NCBI GenBank assembly: GCA_023409955.1
Contig: JAEYQQ010000118.1
Span: forward strand, 1-47,017
Source of the DNA: Bacillota bacterium
GTDB lineage: Bacteria; Bacillota; Clostridia; Christensenellales; Aristaeellaceae
Length of the DNA: 47,017 nt
Direction of reading: 5' to 3'
Numbering within the stretch: the first letter of the stretch is position 1; each line of letters starts with the position of its first letter. The translations under genes were made by a program, and so were the position numbers. The notes beneath the pieces are model-generated. The model was given only the letters and a program-made list of their open reading frames with translations. It had not been told where the DNA came from and searched no databases. Positions 34,792-42,758 of this stretch are shown here, piece after piece.

Positions 34792-35112
34792 TCAGGGCTC
34801 ATCTGTCCATGTGTCCAGAGCTTCCTCCACAATCCGCATGATTTCCTTTAGCACAACCTGCTTTTTGGTGTTTACGTGCATGTTGTCACCTTTGAATTTG
34901 GTTGTCAAGTTGTCAGATAAAAGCGAGTCAAAGCTCACTTCCAATATGCTTGCAAGCGTCACCAACGTCTCCAGACTGGGCTTTCGCGTACCACGTTCGA
35001 TATGCCCTAAGAAGGATAAGGAAATATTCGCTTTTTCCGCAAGCTGATCTTGAGTCCATCCATGCAGAGTTCTGGCCTGGCGGATGCGTGCCCCAAGCAA
35101 GGCATAATCCAT
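34792..35112 (-). CDS. XRE-family helix-turn-helix regulator
   Basis: 106 residues from ATG 35112, behind GGGAGGTG. The N-terminal Cro/C1-type HTH (residues 5-60: RIRQARTLHGWTQDQLAEKANIS, then FLGHIERGTRKPSLETLVTLASIL) is followed by a short helical tail with no known sensor. It resembles small SinR-like regulators. The target is unknown; the upstream region toward the zinc-ribbon gene is shared. Confidence 0.9.
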   Translation of the reverse strand: MDYALLGARIRQARTLHGWTQDQLAEKANISLSFLGHIERGTRKPSLETLVTLASILEVSFDSLLSDNLTTKFKGDNMHVNTKKQVVLKEIMRIVEEALDTWTDEP

Positions 35113-35312
35113 GGGACAAACACCTCCCACGTACTGTATGTTTCACTTGAGGATAACGAATTATGCATGAATTGAAAATAACACATAAGCATTATTCTGC
35201 ACCATAAGAAGTAACATTTTTCTGATTTACATAAACGATGCTCATGTATGACAAGTGGAATCGTCTCCCATAAAAATGTTTGTAAGGGGTGTACAAAGAA
35301 ACATTCGCATGC

Positions 35313-35440
35313 TATAATATTTTCGTTAGCCCAGCCAGGTATGCATCCGGGTCATTCCTCCTCGTTCAAAGCCCAAAACCGATGCTTGGGATCCACGGGA
35401 GCGACGGCATGGCACATAGGTTTGGGTAAATTTTAACTTT
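35313..35440 (+). promoter_or_regulatory. Promoter and structured leader of zinc-ribbon gene
   Basis: TATAAT at 35313-35318 with a weak -35. The roughly 115-nt leader can fold: CCCAAAACC (35372-35380) with GGTTTGGG (35419-35426), and ATGC (35382-35385) with GCAT (35407-35410). GCATC at 35343-35347 can compete for GATGC (35381-35385). It does not match a riboswitch class I know. The stretch 35113-35296 shows nothing else. Confidence 0.4.
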
Positions 35441-35454
35441 GGAGGTAACCCATC

Positions 35455-35751
35455 ATGTATCAGGACAAAACCTTAACCTGCCGTGAGTGCGGCGCCGAAT
35501 TCGTATTCTCTGGCTCTGAACAGGCCTTCTTCGCTGAGAAGGGCTTTCAGAACGAGCCCAGCCGCTGCCACGCCTGCCGCGCAAATCGCCGCGCTTCTCA
35601 GGGCGGCCCCCGCAGCACTGGCGAGCGCCAGATGTACGAAGTAATCTGCGATGGCTGCGGCCGCACCACCCAGGTGCCCTTCCAGCCCCGTGGTGATCGG
35701 CCCGTATACTGCCGCGAGTGCTTTGACACCCAGCGTCAGAGCCGCTACTAA
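35455..35751 (+). CDS. Double zinc-ribbon small protein (CxxC type)
   Basis: 98 residues from ATG 35455, behind GGAGG at 35441-35445. Two four-Cys sets: Cys9/12 with Cys38/41, and Cys65/68 with Cys86/89. The second repeat, CDGCGRTTQVPFQPRGDRPVYCREC, is the common Clostridial and archaeal CxxC zinc-binding pattern; the first resembles the probable zinc-ribbon family found alone in other proteins. The middle is basic and Gly/Arg-rich, suggesting nucleic acid binding. The role is unknown. Strong codon bias and a strong terminator suggest high expression. Confidence 0.85.
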   Translation: MYQDKTLTCRECGAEFVFSGSEQAFFAEKGFQNEPSRCHACRANRRASQGGPRSTGERQMYEVICDGCGRTTQVPFQPRGDRPVYCRECFDTQRQSRY

Positions 35752-35764
35752 GAGAATTTAAAGG

Positions 35765-35796
35765 AGCGCCATCGAGCAATCGATGGCGCTTTTCTT
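35765..35796 (+). terminator. Terminator of zinc-ribbon gene
   Basis: AGCGCCATCGA (35765-35775) pairs with TCGATGGCGCT (35780-35790), then TTTCTT. Confidence 0.9.
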
Positions 35797-35837
35797 ATAG
35801 ATTAGTTTTTGCATACATAATATTTGGTATGGAGGCT

Positions 35838-36317
35838 TTACTGGATTTTACTTAAATCAATTTTTTCCAGTGCTTTTAATAGCGGAAGACCCAGAACATA
35901 TACCGCACCTATTTGACCCAAAGCTACATAGCCCATGGAGGACCAAAGCTCTAATCCATTAATTACATTAAGCATAATGCCGACTACGATGGCATTGATG
36001 ATAACAGGCGGAAGTGCCGCCACATAACGGTTCTTTCTAAGCAGATAGGTACATATGGCTGCAGTCAATGTGGCGAGGCTGCCGAAAATCACATCAGCAG
36101 GACCAAATCCGCCCAGTAAATTGGCCAGGAGACATCCAACAAACAGGCCGGGGATGGCTTGGGGGATAAGGATCGGAAGCAGAGTCAATGCTTCAGAAAT
36201 ACGGAATTGGACAGCGCCATAGCTGATGGGTGCCAGCGCATATGTCAATGCGGCGTAAATAGCCGCTACAACGGCGCTTACTGCCAGGCCTTTGGGCGAG
36301 AAGAATGAATTTTTCAT
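35838..36317 (-). CDS. queT: QueT-family queuosine precursor transporter (ECF S component)
   Basis: 159 residues, five to six hydrophobic segments. The signature QFRISEALTLLPIL and the following GLFVGCLLANLLGG are characteristic of QueT. It binds a queuosine precursor (preQ0, preQ1 or queuine) and works with a shared ECF energy module not found in the window. Start ATG 36317. I looked for a preQ1 riboswitch upstream and saw none. A hairpin at 36402-36433 lies 85 bp upstream. Confidence 0.88.
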   Translation of the reverse strand: MKNSFFSPKGLAVSAVVAAIYAALTYALAPISYGAVQFRISEALTLLPILIPQAIPGLFVGCLLANLLGGFGPADVIFGSLATLTAAICTYLLRKNRYVAALPPVIINAIVVGIMLNVINGLELWSSMGYVALGQIGAVYVLGLPLLKALEKIDLSKIQ

Positions 36318-36401
36318 TAAAAAGCCCCACTTTCATCTTTTGCTTTGAAGAATATACCACACTAGCCCCGGCATAGCAACAAGAGCGTATGTGCAAAATA
36401 G

Positions 36402-36433
36402 GCCTGCTAAAGGAGTTTTTCCTTTAAGCAGGC
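36402..36433. terminator. Hairpin, possible terminator or leader element
   Basis: GCCTGCTAAAGG (36402-36413) pairs with CCTTTAAGCAGGC (36421-36433) with one bulge. It lies between divergent queT and the DUF1540 gene, with only weak T-runs, so its role is open. Confidence 0.45.
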
Positions 36434-36464
36434 AAGTCCTGATCGATGCGGGGAGGTATGCGGA

Positions 36465-36638
36465 ATGTCTCATCATGCCCAAGGCCAAAGCATCCATTGT
36501 ACGGTAGGTAGCTGTCAGTACAATGAACGGCAGAACATGTGTTCCTTAGCGGATATTCAGGTTTCTGCCAGACCGGGCTGCTGTTCCGGTCAGCCGGAAG
36601 AAAGCCTGTGCTCCAGCTACAAAAGCCGCGGAAAGTAA
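36465..36638 (+). CDS. DUF1540 small Cys-rich protein
   Basis: 57 residues, ATG 36465 to TAA 36638, with GGGAGG at 36451-36456. Seven Cys. The DUF1540 pattern is present: SIHCTVGSCQYNERQNMCSLADIQV, then a second Cys group (PGCCSGQ, SLCSSYK). Such proteins are common in Clostridia and Bacilli, probably bind metal, and have no proven role. It ends just before a strong terminator. Confidence 0.85.
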   Translation: MSHHAQGQSIHCTVGSCQYNERQNMCSLADIQVSARPGCCSGQPEESLCSSYKSRGK

Positions 36639-36650
36639 GGATCGCCTAAT

Positions 36651-36683
36651 AATACAGCCTGGCATCGTTTGCCAGGCTGTATT
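36651..36683. terminator. Bidirectional terminator
   Basis: Arms AATACAGCCTGGCA (36651-36664) and TGCCAGGCTGTATT (36670-36683), perfect 14-bp stem between convergent genes. Confidence 0.9.
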
Positions 36684-36701
36684 TACATACCTTCTGCGGT
36701 A

Positions 36702-37535
36702 TTACTCACTTTTGGCCATAATGTTTTCCACATTGGAGATCTGTTGGGCCAGGAGACCGGAGAAATCTTCCAGGCCTTCCTGCCGGCGATCCATGGTCAT
36801 GCCCAGAAACTCACGGCAGCGATTGAGCATGTCGTTGACCGCTTCTTGCAGTTTGTTCTGCTCATCCTCCCAGCGCATCCGGGCTAGATCATAGGTGATT
36901 TGAAGCCGGTCCAGATCTGTGGTCCTGTCGCGGCCCCGGAAGGTAAGGGCACGTTGCAGCAGGATATTGAGGCCTTCCATCATCTGCGATACAGCAGGGT
37001 CACCCAATGCTTGGGAAAGCTGCTGCGCACGTGCAAACTGTACGGCAGTGCGAGAGGGAGCATCCTGCAGATAAGCGGATTCCGCATTGTCTGGAACAGC
37101 AATGCCATCCCGGCGCAGATCTTCTGCAATTTCAGATAGAAGTTGCGGACGGTTTTTCAAAATGGAACGGTACTTGTTCTGATAGCGAAGCATGAGGCTT
37201 CTGTCACCTCCTGCCATGCGCATGACGCAGGCCCGGACGGATACGCCCTGTCCTCTGGCAGCCAGAACTGTACGCAGAAGCTCCCGCACCTCATCATCCG
37301 TAAAGGTCTGAAAGGGTGCCGCCCTGTTCAGGCCCGTCTCCGGTCGCTGACGCAGCTGTGCGTAATAGTAATTGCGGATACTGTTGGGTTTGCGGCCCAG
37401 TGAGGAAGCCACCTGTTCAAACACGCTGCGCAAAGGCGTGCCTTGACGGGACGCTTCCCGGACGGCGCTGAATAAGGTGTTTGATTCCTCGTCGCGCCAG
37501 CCGGTGCGGGAGCTCCTATGTAAAGCCTGTTCCAT
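36702..37535 (-). CDS. Myb/SANT-like DNA-binding protein (RsfA-like)
   Basis: 277 residues from ATG 37535, with GGAGGG at 8-nt spacing. Two Myb-like repeats: residues about 12-62 (WRDEESNTLFSAV ... GRKPNSIRNYYYAQL) and 77-128 (FTDDEVRELLRTV ... MLRYQNKYRSIL). A long helical, Arg/Gln/Glu-rich C-terminal half that may dimerise follows. It resembles RsfA-type regulators, which act in the forespore of sporulators; whether this organism sporulates is not shown. The gene lies 75 bp downstream of the solute-binding protein gene on the same strand. Confidence 0.75.
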   Translation of the reverse strand: MEQALHRSSRTGWRDEESNTLFSAVREASRQGTPLRSVFEQVASSLGRKPNSIRNYYYAQLRQRPETGLNRAAPFQTFTDDEVRELLRTVLAARGQGVSVRACVMRMAGGDRSLMLRYQNKYRSILKNRPQLLSEIAEDLRRDGIAVPDNAESAYLQDAPSRTAVQFARAQQLSQALGDPAVSQMMEGLNILLQRALTFRGRDRTTDLDRLQITYDLARMRWEDEQNKLQEAVNDMLNRCREFLGMTMDRRQEGLEDFSGLLAQQISNVENIMAKSE

Positions 37536-37610
37536 TCTCTCATCCCTCCACTTAACGGGTTAGTCAGTACATAGTATGCACACGCTCCGGCAGCGATATA
37601 CGAAAAAGTG

Positions 37611-38762
37611 TCACCGAATAGATTCAAAATAGTTTATAATCGCGCCGCCGTTTGTAAACATGCTTTGTGAAACATTCTTTATCTGCTGTGCATCATATGA
37701 AAACGCATTGGGCAGCAAAACATCGCCTAGCATGCTTTGTTCTACTATGCCAAATACGGGATCACCTCCATATAGCTGTATGGATGGATTGACGGACATG
37801 AGACCACTTAGCACAAGGTCCTTTTGTCCGCTGTCGGAGAGAAGCTTTTGTACAAACGCCATCGCCAGATCCTTGCCAGATCCATTGACAATGCCTGCAG
37901 CCAAGTATAGATCGGAGGCCGGAATCGGTGAGGCAAAAATCGAAAATGCCCTGCCCTGTCTTAAGAGGCTTCGCAGCTGGACGGCGGTAAGCATTGCTGA
38001 CCGGCTTCGACCAGCAGCAAACTCGCTTAAGGCCGTTTCTTTTGGTGCTGAGCCAAAGCCTGTATGCAAAATGGACGCAGGTAGGTCTTCCTTTCCGCCG
38101 GACATGACGGAAAACAATAAAAGTGGCATCCCGGGGGAACACTGGATATCGGTGGTTACATTTTTGCCCTTGGGGATGGATGTAAGGGATGTGCGAAATT
38201 CTTGAAAGGTCGAGCCCTTTTGAGGTTCAGGCGTGCTGGAGGGCGCAGCTCCAATACCCAACAGCGGTGTGGGCGCCGGGGTTGCCGCTGTGGAACCCGT
38301 CAGCGCCGGATCGTAGGCCAGGGCATAGCCGTCCAGGCAGACAGGAAGGGCATATTGCATTCCCTGCCAACGTCCAGACCTAAGTGCACCATCAGATATT
38401 GGGAACTGGCCTGTTATGGGTAGAAATACGTTTTCTGGCGCTTTGATCAAGCCGGGAGAAAAGAAGATCAGGTCTGGCAGGACAGTATCCTCTTTTGTTA
38501 GCTCCTGGGCAAGAGCTGTTCGGATGTAAACCGATACGCCGCTTTGCTCTTTTTCAAATGCGGTGGCCTGGCGCTTTAGCCATGGAGTGGATGACACTTT
38601 GTCATCCATGATCCATATGCGTAACAGCTGCTTTTGCGGCGCTTGGATACCGGGCGGCAGCGAATCATTACGGCTGACTGCACGTTCCCATACATCCGGA
38701 AAGAAAAAGCCCAGCAAGAGCGTGAGACACAAAAACACAAGGATGGCAAGCCGTCGTCCCAC
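37611..38762 (-). CDS. Membrane-anchored solute-binding-like protein, no transporter partner
   Basis: 383 residues from GTG 38762, with GGAGG at 7-nt spacing; the longer frame upstream has no site and overlaps the divergent promoter. The N-terminal hydrophobic segment (about 6-23) is an anchor or uncleaved signal. The rest has type-1 extracellular solute-binding traits: LRIWIMDD, WLKRQATAFEKEQSGVSV, and a Pro/Thr/Ala insert near 200-225. No permease or ATPase gene is near. Possibly a sensor subunit. The family call is moderate. Confidence 0.6.
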   Translation of the reverse strand: MGRRLAILVFLCLTLLLGFFFPDVWERAVSRNDSLPPGIQAPQKQLLRIWIMDDKVSSTPWLKRQATAFEKEQSGVSVYIRTALAQELTKEDTVLPDLIFFSPGLIKAPENVFLPITGQFPISDGALRSGRWQGMQYALPVCLDGYALAYDPALTGSTAATPAPTPLLGIGAAPSSTPEPQKGSTFQEFRTSLTSIPKGKNVTTDIQCSPGMPLLLFSVMSGGKEDLPASILHTGFGSAPKETALSEFAAGRSRSAMLTAVQLRSLLRQGRAFSIFASPIPASDLYLAAGIVNGSGKDLAMAFVQKLLSDSGQKDLVLSGLMSVNPSIQLYGGDPVFGIVEQSMLGDVLLPNAFSYDAQQIKNVSQSMFTNGGAIINYFESIR

Positions 38763-38831
38763 AGCACTTCCTCCCCTTTGACGGTGATCTTGGCTATAGC
38801 CTATGCATAAAAATGTGAAAAAAGATTCTGT

Positions 38832-38860
38832 TTGCCAAATGTATAGTAATTTCCTATAAT
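38832..38860 (+). promoter_or_regulatory. Promoter of phosphoglucomutase gene
   Basis: TTGCCA (38832-38837), 17-bp spacer, TATAAT (38855-38860), 39 bp before the start codon. Confidence 0.8.
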
Positions 38861-38899
38861 GAATTGACAGGCGACTTGCAATTAAGGAGGCTGAACACA

Positions 38900-40621
38900 A
38901 TGAACTACCGCGAATCCTATGCAAGCTGGTGCAGGGATTTTGCTTTGGATAAAACGATGATGGCGGAACTTGATCAAATCGCCGGGAATGAAAAAGAGTT
39001 GGAGGACCGCTTCTATAAGGAACTGTCCTTTGGAACGGCCGGCATGCGCGGTGTCCTGGGTGCTGGTCTGAACAGGATGAACGTATACAATGTTCGCAGG
39101 GCTACCAAAGGCCTGGCAAAATATCTATTGAAAGACCCGGAAAGTGCTGTCCGGGGTGTTGCCATCGCCTATGACAGCCGCCGTATGAGCCCGGAGTTTG
39201 CCAAGGAGACTGCGCTTGTGCTTTGCCAAAGTGGTGTGCCAGCCTTCTTGTTTGATGCGCTTCGTCCGGTGCCGGTGTTGTCCTTTGCTGTGCGGCACTT
39301 AAACTGCATTGCAGGGGTTGCCATCACTGCAAGCCATAACCCACCCCAGTATAACGGTTACAAGGTGTATGGGGAGGATGGTGCACAGCTGGGTCCTGAA
39401 GCAGCACAAGGCGTAACCCAGTGTATTCATGAAACAAATTATCAGGAGTCTTTGCCCATGGATGAAGGCGAGGCGCTGGAAAAGGGCCTGCTTCATATCA
39501 TTGGAAATGTGCAAGTGGATGATGTGTATATCCGCCGTGTGAAGGGACTTTGTGTGCAGCCCGACTTGATGCGGACGGAAGGCGGAAAGCTCTCCATTGT
39601 CTACACGCCGCTGCACGGCTCCGGGAATGTACCGGTGCGCAGGATTTTGAAAGAAGTGGGAATTACCAACGTAGCTGTGGTGAAGGAGCAGGAACTGCCT
39701 GACCCCAATTTTTCCACCATTGCCGTGCCCAACCCCGAAGACCCGGCGGCCTTTAAGCTTGCCATGGAACTGGCCAATCAGGTGGGGGCGGACGTCATCT
39801 TTGGTACGGACCCAGACTGCGACCGCTTGGGCGTAGGTGTTCGGGACAAAGAAGGTAAATTCCAGCTGCTGACTGGAAATCAAATCGGCTGTGTGCTTTT
39901 GCATTACATTCTTTCCACCCGCAAAAAGCTGGGTACGCTGCCTAGAAACGGTGCAGTGGTGAAATCCATCGTTACCACAGAACTGGCTAGGGTCATCAGC
40001 CAGGATTTTGGTGTGGAGTTGTTCGATACCCTGACAGGCTTTAAGTTTATCGGCGAGATGATCCAGCAGTTTGAAGATACTGGAAGCCATACGTTCCTGT
40101 TCGGATTTGAAGAAAGCTATGGCTACCTTTCCAGCACCTTTGTTCGTGACAAGGACGGCGTCAATGCCTCCTTGCTACTGGCAGAGGTAGCCGCAGCCTG
40201 CAAGGCTGAGGGAATTACCCTGTATGACAGGATGCAGGCCATTTTCAGTCAATACGGATACTATGTGGAAAGTGTAGCCTCCAAAACGTTGCCAGGCAAG
40301 GATGGCTTGGAAAAAATGCAGAATATCATGGAAGGGCTTCGGAAAAATCCTCCCAAGGAATTGGCGGGGATTCCTGTTGTTGCCCATCGTGACTATCAGA
40401 CTGGACTTTTGCAGGATGCGGAAGGCAACAAAACGCCCATGGGCCTGCCGAAATCGGATGTGCTGTATTACGAGCTCAAAGGCGGTCATTGGGTCTGCGT
40501 AAGGCCCAGCGGTACAGAGCCCAAAATCAAGCTGTATGTAAATACCTGCGCAGGTGATGAAGCTGCCTCAAAGGTGCTGAATGATGCGCTGACCCGTGCG
40601 TCTAAAGCGCTTTTGTCCTGA
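38900..40621 (+). CDS. pgcA: Phosphoglucomutase/phosphomannomutase, alpha-D-phosphohexomutase family
   Basis: 573 residues from ATG 38900, with AAGGAGG upstream. Catalytic phosphoserine loop ITASHNPPQYNGYKVYG (Ser145), metal loop GTDPDCDRLGV, sugar-binding loop FGFEESYGYL, and phosphate-binding RPSGTEPKIKLY near the end. All four domains are intact and the length matches PgcA of Firmicutes. It interconverts glucose-1-phosphate and glucose-6-phosphate for glycogen, wall polymer and nucleotide-sugar synthesis. Single gene with own promoter and terminator. Confidence 0.95.
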   Translation: MNYRESYASWCRDFALDKTMMAELDQIAGNEKELEDRFYKELSFGTAGMRGVLGAGLNRMNVYNVRRATKGLAKYLLKDPESAVRGVAIAYDSRRMSPEFAKETALVLCQSGVPAFLFDALRPVPVLSFAVRHLNCIAGVAITASHNPPQYNGYKVYGEDGAQLGPEAAQGVTQCIHETNYQESLPMDEGEALEKGLLHIIGNVQVDDVYIRRVKGLCVQPDLMRTEGGKLSIVYTPLHGSGNVPVRRILKEVGITNVAVVKEQELPDPNFSTIAVPNPEDPAAFKLAMELANQVGADVIFGTDPDCDRLGVGVRDKEGKFQLLTGNQIGCVLLHYILSTRKKLGTLPRNGAVVKSIVTTELARVISQDFGVELFDTLTGFKFIGEMIQQFEDTGSHTFLFGFEESYGYLSSTFVRDKDGVNASLLLAEVAAACKAEGITLYDRMQAIFSQYGYYVESVASKTLPGKDGLEKMQNIMEGLRKNPPKELAGIPVVAHRDYQTGLLQDAEGNKTPMGLPKSDVLYYELKGGHWVCVRPSGTEPKIKLYVNTCAGDEAASKVLNDALTRASKALLS

Positions 40622-40640
40622 GGATTCGATTCATTAAAGG

Positions 40641-40674
40641 AAACCTGCCCGGCAAATTGCTGTTGGGCGGGTTT
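40641..40674. terminator. Terminator between pgcA and AraC gene
   Basis: AAACCTGCCC (40641-40650) pairs with GGGCGGGTTT (40665-40674) with one G-U, between convergent genes. Confidence 0.75.
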
Positions 40675-40704
40675 ATGGTTTTATTGATGATTTACATAGA
40701 ATGA

Positions 40705-41520
40705 TCATGGATGCGGTATAGATGTTTTCTCCGGCTGGTTTAATGAGCGTATATACTGTTTGGGTGTCATACCATAGCATTTTGCAAATGCGCGATAAAA
40801 GGTGCGGATACATTCAAATCCGGTGATGAGGGATATTTCCAGCTGCGTCAAATCACTTTGAGCCAGCAGCTGCGCGGCCCTGCGGCAGCGCAGGCTGTTA
40901 ATATAGTCGGAATAGGAACATCCGAAATTGTCACGAAACAAGTGGGAAAGACGGCTGCGGCTGTACCCAAGATGCCGGGCCAGTTTATCCATGCTGATAT
41001 TGGATGTGCTGTTTTCCTGCAGGTAGGCAATCATGTTGCGCATGAGGCCAGCTGGAGCCTTGATGGGCATAGCGGTGAGGCCAACCCTATCGATTAGTAA
41101 CCCCAGCAAGAGCTGGCAGAATCCCCGCTGGGACTCCATGCCTAGGGTCTTCCAGCTGCTATCCATCAGCGGCATCAGAATAGCCAGCTCGCCGCTTTCA
41201 TCATGGTATACAGATTGCACAAACCGCTTATTGGCCAAAGTTTTTTCTAAGATGGGTACAAATGAAGTGGGAACAATAATGATAAAAACATCTGAATGGT
41301 CATCTGTGAAATATCTGTGAACCATATAACCGGAAGTGATGAGCAGGCTTCCCTTGGGTACATCATACCTCTGTCCATCCAGTATGGCGCTCATCATGCC
41401 TTCCATAACATAGACCAGTTCAATACTGGAATGAAAATGCGGCAGGCAGCTATTGTTGTTGGAGCGGAAACATACAGCCTGTTCCATATCATCCCGGTAT
41501 TGTTCATAAACTTCAAGCAT
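40705..41520 (-). CDS. AraC-family transcriptional regulator
   Basis: 271 residues from ATG 41520, behind AGGAG. An N-terminal cupin (HFHSSIELVYVMEG, GQRYDVPKGSLLI) would bind a small effector, probably a sugar. A C-terminal double HTH at about 165-262 (ISMDKLARHLGYSRSRLSHLFRDNFG, then ITGFECIRTFYRAFAKCYGMTPKQYI) follows. It is divergent from the oxidoreductase/isomerase pair, with the inverted repeat at 41537-41569 between them, so it probably activates that operon. Confidence 0.93.
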   Translation of the reverse strand: MLEVYEQYRDDMEQAVCFRSNNNSCLPHFHSSIELVYVMEGMMSAILDGQRYDVPKGSLLITSGYMVHRYFTDDHSDVFIIIVPTSFVPILEKTLANKRFVQSVYHDESGELAILMPLMDSSWKTLGMESQRGFCQLLLGLLIDRVGLTAMPIKAPAGLMRNMIAYLQENSTSNISMDKLARHLGYSRSRLSHLFRDNFGCSYSDYINSLRCRRAAQLLAQSDLTQLEISLITGFECIRTFYRAFAKCYGMTPKQYIRSLNQPEKTSIPHP

Positions 41521-41536
41521 AAGAGTAACTCCTGAG

Positions 41537-41569
41537 AACAGCACATTATGTCACTAAAACCGTGCTGTT
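41537..41569. promoter_or_regulatory. Candidate AraC-family operator
   Basis: AACAGCAC (41537-41544) and GTGCTGTT (41562-41569), a perfect inverted repeat with 17-bp gap, just upstream of the plus-strand -35 and downstream of the likely regulator promoter. Confidence 0.6.
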
Positions 41570-41574
41570 TGTCA

Positions 41575-41603
41575 TTACAATTATATCGCATATACGCTAC
41601 AAT
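41575..41603 (+). promoter_or_regulatory. Promoter of oxidoreductase/isomerase operon
   Basis: TTACAA (41575-41580), 17-bp spacer, TACAAT (41598-41603), next to the inverted repeat, as expected for an activated promoter. Confidence 0.65.
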
Positions 41604-41653
41604 GAACATAGTAAATTGCCTTATCAGGCGAATGAAGAAAGGGTTATATATTT

Positions 41654-42742
41654 ATGGATAAGGTACGTATTGGTATCATTGGCTGTGGCGGAATTGCTAA
41701 TGGCAAGCATATGCCCAGTTTGAAAAAGCTGGACAATGTAGAAATGGTAGCTTTCTGCGATATTATTCCCGAACGTGCCCAGGAGGCTGCTGAAAAGTAC
41801 GGTACGCCTGATGCGAAGGTGTTCTCTAATTATCAAGAGTTGCTGAAGCTGGACCTGGATGTTGTGCATGTGCTGACCCCCAACTCCAGCCATGCGCCCA
41901 TCACCATTGATGCTCTGGAATCCGGTAAGCATGTCATGTGCGAAAAGCCCATGGCCATGAATACAGAAGAAGCAAAATCCATGCTGGAGGCAGCCCGCCG
42001 CACCGGTATGAAGCTGACCATCGGTTATCAAAACCGCTTCCGCGCTGATAGCCTGTATCTGAAAAAATGCTGCGAGAATGGCGATCTGGGCCATGTATAC
42101 TATGCCAGGGCTTTGGCCATCCGCCGCAGGGCTGTGCCTACCTGGGGCGTTTTCCTGGATGAAGAAAAGCAGGGCGGCGGTCCCCTCATCGATATCGGAA
42201 CTCATGCGCTGGACTTGACCCTCTGGTGCATGGATAACTATGAACCAGCCATGGTAGTTGGTACCAAGTACCATGAGCTGGCTCCCAAAGCGAATTCTGC
42301 CAATGCCTGGGGATCTTGGGATCCCGAGAAGTTCACCGTGGAAGATGCTGCCTTTGGCTTTATTCGTATGAAGAACGGAGCCACCATTACTGTGGAAGCT
42401 TCCTGGGCGCTGAACACGTTGTTTGTGCATGAAGCCAAGACCATGCTCAGTGGCAGCGAGGGCGGTGCCGATATGCTGGGCGAGAACGGTGCGCTACGCT
42501 TAAATGGCGAAAAGTTCTCAAAGACCTTTGTAACCGTACCGGACCTGAAAGCCGGTGGTGCAGCCTTCTATGACGGCGAATCCATGTCTCCTGCTGATCT
42601 GGAAGCAAAAATGTGGATTAGCCATGTGCTGGATGATACTCAACCTCTGTTGGTAAAGCCTGAACAGGCGCTGGTTGTGACCCAGATCCTGGAGGCCATC
42701 TACGAGTCTGCCAAGACCGGCAAGCCCGTGTTCTTCGACTGA
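41654..42742 (+). CDS. Gfo/Idh/MocA-family NAD(P)-dependent oxidoreductase
   Basis: 362 residues from ATG 41654, preceded by AAAGGG. N-terminal Rossmann fold GIIGCGGIANGKH, catalytic-site motif EKPMAMN (Lys98), and a C-terminal substrate domain with GGGPLIDIGTHALDLTLW. The family oxidises a hydroxyl of sugars, inositols or sugar acids. It is paired with a TIM-barrel isomerase and AraC regulator, as in inositol- or rare-sugar-like catabolism; the substrate is unknown. Codon bias suggests strong expression on induction. Confidence 0.92.
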   Translation: MDKVRIGIIGCGGIANGKHMPSLKKLDNVEMVAFCDIIPERAQEAAEKYGTPDAKVFSNYQELLKLDLDVVHVLTPNSSHAPITIDALESGKHVMCEKPMAMNTEEAKSMLEAARRTGMKLTIGYQNRFRADSLYLKKCCENGDLGHVYYARALAIRRRAVPTWGVFLDEEKQGGGPLIDIGTHALDLTLWCMDNYEPAMVVGTKYHELAPKANSANAWGSWDPEKFTVEDAAFGFIRMKNGATITVEASWALNTLFVHEAKTMLSGSEGGADMLGENGALRLNGEKFSKTFVTVPDLKAGGAAFYDGESMSPADLEAKMWISHVLDDTQPLLVKPEQALVVTQILEAIYESAKTGKPVFFD

Positions 42743-42758
42743 TAGTAAGGAGTGCAAT

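Noticed and set aside
35248..35436. 62-codon ORF upstream of the zinc-ribbon gene
   Set aside because: It spans the promoter and leader, has no ribosome-binding site, and its composition is not protein-like.
36318..36401. preQ1 riboswitch upstream of queT
   Set aside because: The queT leader lacks the preQ1-I pattern (ACCC and A-rich tail) and the preQ1-II helices; only a generic hairpin is seen further upstream.
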